A DNA stretch of 64,000 bases from Beroe forskalii (lineage: Eukaryota; Ctenophora; Nuda; Beroida; Beroidae): positions 62,001 to 126,000 of the forward strand of contig WFMF01000262.1 in assembly GCA_011033025.1 (NCBI GenBank), given 5' to 3'. Shown one piece after another: positions 35,801 to 47,800 of this stretch; within the stretch, counting starts at the first letter, position 1, and the number at the start of each line of letters is the position of its first letter. A model generated the notes under the pieces. It ran no database searches, was not told the DNA's origin, and saw nothing but the letters and a program-made list of their open reading frames with translations. Position numbers and translations under genes: made by a program.

Positions 35801-38800
35801 AGCGCTGAGAACTGGTTTTAAACTGAGAACTGCTGCAAATTAACTTGATACATATTTGAATTTAGTTCTCAACTTTAAAACGCTATAGATGGGCAGATCT
35901 CTCCAAATTGACCTCTTCTTGGATATTTTTTCATCTGTAAGTTTGGCGTGCTATGAGAGGCTCAGTTGTGAGGCGCCCTCTTTTCCCTTTAGTCTGCATT
36001 AATCTCTGATTTCACGATAATTTTCACCTTTGGCACTCACATTCCCTCTCCTTTCAACTCTTCTCTTTTGATGCCCCACTTCAACTCTTCTCTTTTGATG
36101 CCCCACTCACATTCCATTCCTTTCAACTCTTCCCTCTTTTGATGCCCTCACTCACATCCCCTCTCCTTTCAACTCTTCCCTCTTTTGATGCCCCACTCAC
36201 ATCCCCTCTCATTTCAACTCTTCCCTCTTTTGATGCCTCACTTACATTCCCTCTTCTTTCAACTCTTCCCTCTTTTGATGCCCCGCTCACATTCCCTCTC
36301 ATTTCAACTCTTCCCTCTTTTGATGCCCCACTCACATCCCCTCTCCTTTCAACTCTTCCCTCTTTTGATGCCCTCACTTACATTCCCTCTCCTTTCAACT
36401 CTTCCCTCTTTTGATGCCCCACTCACATCCCCTCTCCTTTCAACTCTTCGCTCTTTTGATGCCCCAACTCACATCCCCTCTCCTTTCAACTCTTCGCTCT
36501 TTTGATGCCCCAACTCACATCCCCTCTCATTTGCAGGTCCTACGAAGGAAACATCGCCACAAAGACAATCTCCCTGCCGGATCTATCCCAGAACTACATA
36601 CCTGTGCAGGACGAAAGCTACAGTCAAAATGTGAGTGCCTACAGTCAGTCGAAATGTAAGGTAGTCATAGAAGTGAGAATAGTTATAGAATTAAGGAGAA
36701 AATGCTACTTTCATTCAATAAGTTCCGGTTTGTGTATTTGGGGAGCCCTGACATTACGTCATCATTGTTTCAGCCTTTGTTAACCCCCTCCCTCCCCTCT
36801 GTCATCATCAGCAGACCCCTCCTCATGCTGACGTCAGCATTGACCAATCTCCCCAACTTTAAATCAAATCTTTGATGAAGCAAATTTTCAGTTAAATTGT
36901 GATTATTTACCTTAGACTCTTAGATGTACATTGCATTTGTAACATTTGTATGGAATTAATAGTTTATAAGCAACCATATTCATAAATCTAAAATGATTTA
37001 AAAGGATGAAATTACAACTTTAAGAGTGGGATTGTGGATTTTTTGCTGAAGTCAGCAAAGCCCATACCCCCTCCCCTTTGTCATCATTTGGAAACCCCCT
37101 CCCCCTTTGACGTGATATGTGACGGCTCCCTTGTCAGTTTGTGTGTACCAAAAATTTCGAAACTTGATCGTAATTAGTTTTCTTCGTATTTTCGTGTCGG
37201 TTGTTCAGTGACAAAGTGGGTGTAGTGTATTGCGAAAGGAGTTCCAAGTTCTTATTTAGGAAGTGCACGGTGTAGGTACTATAGTGGCTATTTGGCACTT
37301 TATCAGCTAAATACTGATTACTGAGGTATATACCTTTGTGTAGAAAGTTTTTCTTGCTTTGTGCAGAAGTCTCAGTAAGTACTTAAATAGCAGCAGTGAG
37401 TATTTATTTACACCCACATACGTTCAAAAGAGTAGCTTGATCTGCTTAAAAGGGAAAAATACTTGATTATTATTGTTTTATTGCCTGCGATTCATTGATG
37501 ATAAAAAACTTTGTGCCTTAAGGGGGCAGGGGGGGGTCTTCGGGGTGTCGATGGCCAAAATGGACTTTTTGACTAGAAATGATAGAAGAGCATCGTAGCT
37601 ACCAGAAAAACTTTACGGAGTGAAAAAATCTTGTTCCTAGCCTGAGTTATGCGATTTTGAAAATCGGAATTTGCCTGTAATTACAGTACGCGCGCGAAAT
37701 TCAATCGCGATTTGCCGAAAATGATCTTAAAAATCTATCTCCTCCTACATTTTTGGAGAATCGTCCTGAAACTTTCCAGATATGTTCTAGGGATTAAAAT
37801 GAAGAGATTTGTTTAGTAGATTTTTGATTTAGGCCTCAGAACCGAAAATATTCGATTTTGAAATTTTGAACCCGACAAAAATCATCAAAATTTGGCACCT
37901 CGAAATTTCAAAATCGAATATATTCGGTTCTGAGGCCTAAATCAAAAATCTACTAAACAAATCTCTTCATTTTAATCCCTAGAACATATCTGGAAAGTTT
38001 CAAGACGATTCTCCAAAAAATGTAGGAGAAGATAGATTTTTAAGATCATTTTCGGCAAATCGCGATTGAATTTCGCGCGCGTACTGTAATTACAGGCAAA
38101 TTCCGATTTTCAAAATCGCATAACTTATGCTAGGAACAAGATTTTTTCATTCCGTGAAGTTTTTCTGGTAGCTACGATGCTCCTTTATCATTTCTAGCCA
38201 AAAACTCCATTTTGGCCATCGTCACCCCAAAGACCCCCCCCCCCTGCCCCCTTAACTGTGTGATTGTTAATGACAATTTCGTTACTTTCATGGATGTTAA
38301 TTTTACCTTAATTGGTAGTAGGATATCTTTATATTATATTTAGCTTGACAAATTCCAACTCGTTTTATATTTTTAAAGCTTTTAGTTCTGTTTAACGATT
38401 TGAGCATTCTTCACTGTAACATTCACGAAGCTATCTACTGAACATCAATGAGGCATGAGTTTCCCGGAACTTGATCTCATACTTAACATTAATTTAATGT
38501 TCTATTCCTTTTGGGGGAGTTTATGGGCTAAGTAGCTGACACGAAGGTAATTATGCTCATTTTTTTGCTATTTTTGGATACCACCCACCTCCCCGGGACC
38601 CCACCCACGTTAAATTCTGTCTGATTTTATGTGATTTTTGAACGACGATTAGGGAGTTGGAACCACCACCAAATTTGGAACAAGATAACGCATCTGTAAG
38701 GGAAAATCTTTATAAAGTTATTGCCAAACTGTATATCAGCCTACTCGCAATGCAGTGCAAAGCTTCATCCTGGGTTCAATTCCCCTGAATTTTTCAACTC

Positions 38801-41800
38801 CTCTCATGCCAAAGCCTCCTCCCTGAATTCTCTCCCCCCCCCCTTACGGCACCCCACCTCTGAATTTAGAAAATTTGACCAACCCCCCAGCAAAACTTGA
38901 AAAAATTTTCTACGATATGCCCATTGAATTGTTTACAAAAGAATCAACTGAAACTAGAAACTTAGAAGCTTAATGACAAAGTGACCACGCCCCCTAGTGG
39001 TACCGTTGCGCTAATTGCTCTCGGCTTTTCCTCGTGAAATAAGTGATACTTATGAAACTCGGCTTCGCCCCGAGTGATCAGTGCTGTTATTTTCACATAG
39101 CTTCGCTTCGTACAGACGTACAGTCACAGCAACACTTTGCGCCGTTACACTTTATCCCGTTACACTTTGCCCCGTTAGATTGGCGCACATAATCGCATTC
39201 TAGGATCGGAATTCCTGTTAAGCTGTTACATTATAATATTACAAAGTACCGCACGATAACTATAATCAGTCCTGCCCCCACATAACTTAGGGCTGTAATT
39301 GCTATATTGTCTCTTTCACATGCAATCGCGGGCAGGCCTCCGTCACTCAGTGACGTAGCATAATACCGTGCTTGCATATAACCGATGTAATTGTACATAT
39401 AAATCATGGGGTACAACTCCTGTGTCCCTTCAATTCCATGGTTGAATCATTGTAAGATTGTAATGTAAGAAAACATTCCATGATGGGGTTCCTTTCTTTC
39501 ATTCTTCCGCCCGACCTTATCAACGCAGCAATCAGCATTCAGCACTCAAAGTAGACACTAAGGAGTGAGCAGTGATGAAACTAATAAACCCCACGCGTGA
39601 AAAAATAGGTTGTTCTGCATCGCGCTTTTACAATGATGAGATCTCATTGATAGCTGCCTATGCAGTGTTTTTGCAGAACATGTTACTATGTTAAAGATAT
39701 TTACCCAGAAAGTTTAGTATTGAATAAGGAGAATGTGGACGATAGAAGTGCTAAGATTCTTGATTTGAATATAAAAATTGTTAATCAGCAATTTATTGTT
39801 GGCGTTTATAACAAGAGAGATGATTTCCCATTCAACCTTGTTCAAAACATGTCAAAATGTAGTAATATTTCCGTAGATACATTAATAATTGGTGTATTTG
39901 GGTCGCAGTTAATTAGATTTTTCAGAATAATTTTGTCCCTATGCAAAATCTAAAGTTTGTGAACTTCAATCAATAGCCTTTCACTTGTTATACATACATG
40001 TCTCCTGATTTAGCTTCTACAATACAAAATTTAGAAATTCTATGTATTCTTCAATATAAATCTTTCTCGAGCTCCTGATACCACCTTACTTTCAAGTTTC
40101 AATTTTGTTACAGGAGCTGTAAAAATATAAGTAAGTTGCAGTCTCAGTTTGTTAGAATTCAATACCAGTATTTTACCGCATTTCAAGTATTCTCCTGATC
40201 TATTTTGACCACCACCAATGGTATTTTAAATGACCGTAAATGATTATGCCTAATGTGATAAAATTGTTTCACTACTCTGTCTCAATCTGAAGTGATAAAT
40301 GAATGAAGAAGCTTTTTGAGGAACACTAGTTCTAGTAATTTATAGTGGGGGACCAACTTCCTAATTGTTGGTCGATATACAAAATCGCCATTAGGCGGTT
40401 TAGATGGTACCAATTTTGTTTGTGATATTTGGCACCCTTTAAATGGTGCACCATTTTTGTTAAATTTACCACCTTCATCCAATGGGTATCAAAAATGCCA
40501 ATAGGGGGTAAATTTGAGGGGTTTGGCTCCTCCTTTATAGTATTGATAGAGTGCACGATGTTCATGGGTGGTAAAGAATACGATACATTTAACAGTTTAT
40601 CAGTTTTTGATTATTTCATCGTACTAAAATAGGCATTTGTGTTTCTCAATGTTCAATTTTGGACAGAAATTTATAGTTACCGAGCTGATAGTATTTATGG
40701 AGCAATAAGACACGTTTCTAAATTGATACATTTCAGATCCTGCACCAGCACTATCAAGACGGAGTGCCCGGTAAGATAATATAACTATTTATTTCTGGGT
40801 TATTCAATACGTGCAAAAATCGTGAAAAAGTACGGCGTTTTGGCTCTTTGAGAAAATTAGGCGTATTTTTCTCCAGCACCAATTCAGACCTCGTGTTGCC
40901 TCTTGTCGCGTACTTTTGAAAAAAAAATACGCGTGTGTGTTTTTTCAATAGTACGAGACAAGAAATCGCAACACGAGGTCTGAATAGGGGTTGTTGAATA
41001 CGTGAAAAACTATGCGCGCAACGCGCTACCGAATAGAGTTTGATATCGTTAATCGTTATCATTTTGGCTAATTATTGCAGTCCCAAAAAATACGAAAATT
41101 TTCAGAAAAAATACGTTTTTTGCCGTACTTCAAAAAATGCGTATTTGACAACCTTGTTTATTGTTGAATAATTTGAGATTAACCGTTAATTTTATGATTC
41201 ACAGAACTTATTCGTTATTCGGGACTAACTAGCATAAATTTTGAATTTCATTATTTAAATTCTCTCTCTGATTATATCATCTTCATCGATAATCAACCAA
41301 ACGCAGCTACTGGACTTCTTTAATCTTTTTATGTAATGAATCATCCGGGAAAAGGAAGTCTCTACTACATATTTTCTCCTCACTCCACTATCGGTTTTTT
41401 GGCAGTCCGTTCTACCCAGTGCCCACATAGCACTATAATACTTTACATAGATTCCGCGAACTATGTGGTTGAGAGAAATGCACTAAATCTTACTGTATTG
41501 TAATGCACATGCGTGTACGCATACATAGTAGATAAATATACTGAACAAAGAGAGCGGGCTCGTACTGTGTACACTGACCAGTAACCAGCGTCTTTCTAAG
41601 TTCTAATAAGGAAACAACTTTCTATAAAGAAATAACTATCCAATCTCCGCGATTCTTCATGTCTTTGTAAAACGCTGTCGGTCTATCTCTTTTGGTGATG
41701 TCTTTTTGTCTTTAGAGGATGAAAATCTTTATTCACCCGTATATAGCAAATGGCAATATATCTAAATTGACGAATTTGGAATCATGCTGTAATCAAACAT

Positions 41801-44800
41801 TGTAAGAAAGAGATGGCTTGAATTCGGTGGCTGGTATGAAGGGGATCAATTGATTTCTTTTCCGATGAAACAAAGCACCTGCCATCCACGTTCCTCCATC
41901 AGAGAAAAGGGACCCACTGCAACTAGGACTAATGACTATATACTTATGTAGCAACATTTTTCCCTCTTCTCTGACCTTTTTGTTTTACAAAAAGTCATTG
42001 GGGAGGGTTGGCCATGGGCAAGTTCTGAACCATGTGGTAACCATGCTAACAACCAATCAGAAACCAGTATTTGCGGTGCACGTGCGCGCGCGCATTACAG
42101 CCGTTGTCCGTCCCTCTGCACCAATTTTAATGATTCATGATTGTGACAGGGAATCGCCTGATGAGCGATTATCAGCTTTTATCAGAACATTTCACTCCTG
42201 CAGAACATAAGGCCTTACAGACTCATTTCTAACTTTATTTCTGACATTTTAAACAACAAAAGTTGGCAACAGCTTTTCAAGGAAATAATAATCTGATAGC
42301 TTTGACATGAAAGCAATAGCGCAATTTGACAGGGTTATGGGACTAGCTACTGAATCGTCCAACGAAACAAAACTTACTAAAATGAAATAAAAGTATGGCA
42401 ACTGCAGTATGGCAACATTGGGCTGGCTTCCATAGTGCCACAGAATGGGACATCCTTTTGTACTGCCAAGTGTCTTGTACTCAATAAATTGGTATCAATT
42501 GTCAGCTAATTGGAATATAATTATCAGCAAAATTTCAAGCCACTTACTAGCACTTAAGAGTTATGCTACTAATTATTGTCGAAATAAAAATTGTTCACTT
42601 TGTCTTAATTTCATTTATATTTCAATCGCACGCCGTGTTGGACGCACTCTTCTTGGAAAGAAACCTTCACTCGGCTCGCTGTTGCTATGGCTGTTGTTCC
42701 TAACCAGAGGTTGTAACGGAGCCTCACTTTACACCTCAACACCTCTTCCCTAACCACATTGCATGACTTATTCTAATTAACGTATTGTGCTCGTGTAGCG
42801 AAACTCTCGGAAAACGCCGCACTTTCTGAGTGTAAGCACACTTCACACCGTCTTGAAACACTTTCTTTCCCTCTGAGAAACCGAGAGTTTCAGAGTTATG
42901 GACTAGCACAGACCACCCTGGCCATGCTATTATATTGAATAGAATATTCCTATGGTTTTCTCAAGAACGTTCTACATATTTGTATACACGAGAGAATGAA
43001 AACATATTATGATATTTTCCATGGCTGATATAAGGGAGGCAGGAAGGTACTTATTAGGGATGTTCATGAAAAGCAGTGCTTATCATGCTTCTCCGGTGCG
43101 TATGAAATGAATTCTTCCGTCGAAATACAACTATTTAAGGTATTTAGGCTGGTTCTATAGATATATCTATCTATATAAATAATATACTGGTAAATTCCCC
43201 CGTCCTCCCTGAAAGGGTAGTTCGTTTGTCTTGCGTCACACAAATAAATATATATTATTTCATGTACTACACTGTCTTTTGGAGGTACACACAATGTAAC
43301 TTACAGACAGTAACATATATAATATATATTGTCTTTGGAATGATCTGCCTGAGGAGAATGTTAGTTTATATATATGCTAATATTTTTGTCTCGTTCTCCT
43401 CTAACAGGCTCTCTTTGGTGACGTCACTATCAGAGTTTAACATGGGCAGCTGTTGACAGCGAGCTGTCTGTTCTTAACGAGCAGCTTTTAGTACTAGTAA
43501 GGTTTCGAGTGATGATCGTATATGTTTCGCTGTGGATATAGCATGCCCTAGACAGGGATAGCCGGTTGAGATGACGTCATTATCATAGCACAATGTAGTG
43601 AGTTGATGACGATGGACCGCTTATTTGTCCCGTACGCTGTACAGACTAGATCTAGCCTATATAAAGTTATATAACTCTGTGGGCGCACTGTGCGCGTACA
43701 GGAAGGTTTTTCTTAGAAATCGTGTAATCTTGGAACTTACTGGATTGTCGAAAATATTTAACACCGTTAGATACCATGGAACCATATCTGATACCATTAT
43801 AACATTAAACAAAGTTGTAATAAGTTAAATAAGATATGTAACAAATAATACAGTAATACAAAAGTACTGATGTACATTTTAAATGGGAATAATGTAATCA
43901 TGAAGTACATCTCCATAGTATTTTCATTATGCATAATTCTGTGATAAATTGGTACATTGAAGGTTCCTTCACACCACTAACTAATATTATTACGATTTTG
44001 ACGATCGTAACACTTTTCGGTGTACATTACATTAAAAAACCATAAGTGACCTTGCTAGGTTTCATATAAAGCCACTATTAGTCTAATAATGGCTTGAGAC
44101 CAAGCATGGTCTCTTCTTGTTTTTTAGAAAAGCGACCACCGAAAAGTGTTACGATCGTTAAATTCGTCGGTTTGAAGCTACAACTCGTATCCCTCCTTAC
44201 GTATACATTTTGATACATTTTGAAGGGTTCAGCAGGGATCGCAGTTGGGATCAGTGTAGTCCACGTACTCCAGCCCCTCGTTCAGTACTCCAGTCGAGTA
44301 GGGAGTTGCTGTTGGAGGGTGTGTAACCCGGAACCGGTGGCTTATCCGGGAATTGAGCCAGAAATTCTCCCAGTGCCATCTTGAAGGCCTCGAGTTCGTT
44401 GGCCATATAACGTTGGCCATATAACGAACAGTAAACATAATATAATAGTATAATGATGTACAAGTTCGTGAATATTGAATATGTTACTGTGCGATGCAAT
44501 TAAATTTTGATCTAAAAACAACCTAATTAGTCTTCTTTCGAACGCAAGGAGCCAAGTTTCATGCACTACTTAATTAATCTTGGGAAGTGTAACTTGTCAC
44601 CTGTGTAGAAGTATGAAGCAGCAACGTGTGCAATTCAAGGGAATCTCAAAATCTCCACCATCCAATGGGATATTAATTAATAGAGATTTACAGATCTTGA
44701 TTTTCTTGATTTTCTTGAATTCTCGAAGTGTATCAACTTATTTATGGTCATAGAATTAATATAGTGCAGATCGACGGTTGTTTCTCTATGAAAAAAAAGA

Positions 44801-47800
44801 GGGGAATAATTCAGAAAATAAGATACTTGCATCCTTACAAGCTTATATTATGTCTCGTGAGAAAGGTAGGTATTGCTTTTTAGGATCCCTTTGCCCTGAT
44901 CATTTTATTATGAGGTTCCCATACTTATACGTATTATTTCCCATGAGATTAGACAAACGATTTTGTTATGCCAACATACTAAATCTTTACATAGAGGTAG
45001 AGTACTTTCGTAACACTGACATCATCAGTACCTATAAAGATATATCAAGATTAGAATGGTTCCCAAGAAATGCAAACATCTATGACAGGAAAATTGAAAG
45101 TGATAAACATTCTAAATTGTAAGAAAAGACTCAATCTAGAAGTGGGAGGCCAAAAGAATCAACGGAGTTTATGCCACAAGTTTTATGGAGGAAAATTCAG
45201 AATCATCCCATAGTTAAGCTTTACTAGAACTTGTGGAGATATTTATGGGCTTTGAGACTTTTGCACGTTTTTAACGACTACCTTCTACTGTAAATTAGAA
45301 AATTTAAAATTGATGAATGAATTTTTTCTTAATCCATATGCTTTAAACATCCTGAAAAATCAAGCCATGTCCAACGTCTTAAATTGGCTATCGACTCGTC
45401 CAAAGCTCGTGCTCAAATTTGTCCAGAAAATTAGTCATCACCCGTTATAATAAGGTTCCCTGACTTTTCACATGCATATTATATAATACATGCATACGTA
45501 TGCATAATTATATTCTTCTCACCTTATTTATATAACAATAGGCCATCATCTCTATGCATACTGTGCATATTGAACTTAGCTGGGCCTCGTACAATATGCA
45601 CTAATATGTATCTTAATGCTACCCTATAGTAATATCATATTGTTTTACATGTACAATTGTATAATGTATTACAAGACATGTTCAATGTCTTCGTCTTACA
45701 GAAATACACCAATTACCATGAAAAAATCATGTACAAAATGTACTCAGTATGCAGCATGAAGACTGAATGTATATCGCTTGTATACCCGAAGAATGCATCT
45801 ATTAGCGTACGAGGTGAGTGGTGTTTATTGAAGTTGTAACGGTTATATTCTAATTCCAAAGTTCAGAGCTAAACGGCTAAATGCATTGCCTTTATTTGGT
45901 TAATTTGACACTCTCCGTCTCATTTTGGTGACAATTAGTTTTGATATTGCACATTATCTTCCTGAAATTTCTGACTTGCATGATTGCATCTCCTATCATG
46001 GTAAACAGATTTTAAAACTATAGATTTGTTCTCCAAATATTTTCTAGAAAAGTCGCCATGACATACACTTAGATATATAGCAGAATATAGAATTGAGATA
46101 GTCAATCATAGGACCTATGATGCTTACTAAGTTAAAATCATGGCCTGGGTTAAGCATGTTTTTACACTGCATTACGCAGTTCTGGCTATGTACCATGACA
46201 CATGTAACATGTTACATTATTTAACAGGGCTCTCTAAGTTAGAAATAAAATGTCATAATATGACGTCGCTGGGTGGTTATAATGTATGTTTGCTTATTGA
46301 ATTGTACGTAAAAGATCAATATTTGAATGTCATTGAGTCGGTAGAACTTAAGCTTTAGTACAAGGAAATTCTCGGAGTCCGTATGCAGACATGAGGGATT
46401 CCCTTATAGTTAGGAAAAGTTCCAATGTTAAATAACGAATGGTGACATGATTAGACCCCAACTAATTCTGACATGACACGAGCAAAAAGTGCAAGCCGTG
46501 ATATTACACGCGCCTGCCGCCTGTGACAGAGATTCTCGCAGTTCTGTTACTGAAACTGGCGCAGTTCTTCGACAGATTGTCGCAGTTCTGTTACTGAAAC
46601 TGTCGCAGTTCTGTTACTGAAACTGCCACAGTTCTGGTACTGAAACTGCCGCAGTTCTGTGACAGATTGTTTTATTTTTTGTCTTTAAATTTAGAATTTT
46701 ATTTAAACTATTTTAATTTGTTTTCTTTTATTTTATTTTGTTTTGATTTTATTATTTTTTTTTTTATTTAATATTTTATTTTATTTGACCTTTAGTTTTA
46801 TTTTTTTTTATTTTTATTTTTCTTTTTTTTTTTTTTTTTTTTATTTTTATTTCTTCGCATCAAACTTACATGTAGTTGGGTATAGGACCATCCGAGAGAG
46901 CAAAGGGTTTAGTGACAGTTTCTGTGCATTGCTTTGCTATCGTATTAGGTTCTAAGAATGATAGCAATAAAAGCAACCAGGAATATGTGTTTGACCATTG
47001 CATTCCAGTGCAGCGTGTACTTGATCTAATAAGCATACATCATACTGAAGTGCTGCAATTTGATTTGTTTTTGGTCAATCACAAACTCTTCAGGAGAAAC
47101 CTGATCGAATTACTGCTTTTCCATCGTGAAATCTTCACACAGTGATGTCATCAAGTTGACAAGGAATTTTAAATAGTTTACCACCCAATTTTTCTTAAAA
47201 CTTAAGCTATAACTCCAATTCTAATCACCCATTGTCTTTGCGAGACATTAAACATTTAAAGTTTTAAGAGGCTGATTTTTGATTGGCTATGCTTTACTAT
47301 GAAATGTGAAGGAAATCCCGCTAATAGGATGTAGTATTGGTATTCGCTTATACGCTGCACCAGCAATCTTGCATTTTATTTTACAAGATTACCATTTGTA
47401 GATAGAACATGACCCGAAAACATAAAATCATTTTCTTATTAGAATGTAAAGCAATTTCCATAGTCTAGTACTATGTAACTATTTTGCCCATCTAATTACG
47501 TCCTCCATTCCTTATTCTGCGCGCGGCTAATTGGCCGCGCGTCACTTGTTTGTAACGCGCGGAAAAATTTTACCGTATCAATAACCACAATAGTGCGCAA
47601 TTTCTTGTTATTTTTGGAATTTTCCCAAATATACATGGACGTGACATTCATTGAGCTACATTAACTTCCAAAATAATGTGAAAATGCACCGATGATCCAT
47701 GATTGAAACTTTTCACACATTAAAACGATTATTCTTTGTGGTTGAGAATCATCCCACCATGTTTCACATCCTTGTACCCTTGTCTGAACGGTTTAGCTCA

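Larger units (their letters stand above)
27237..37340 (+). repeat. Arm A of the inverted duplication
   Basis: The plus-strand counterpart of 1630-13172, carrying CRTC exons 1-7 in the functional gene. Compared with arm B it has three extra insertions with direct target duplications (27556-27774, 28148-29283, 33974-35107). Homology ends abruptly at about 27237 and 37340. Confidence 0.9.

Noticed and set aside
36123-36505. Open frames in the 46-bp minisatellite before exon 7
   Set aside because: Repeat artefacts; the functional signal here is the exon 7 acceptor.
8644-44171. CRISPR-like regular repeats (41-bp, 46-bp and 33-bp arrays)
   Set aside because: The host is an animal, spacers are not unique in the CRISPR sense, and no cas genes exist; these are minisatellites.
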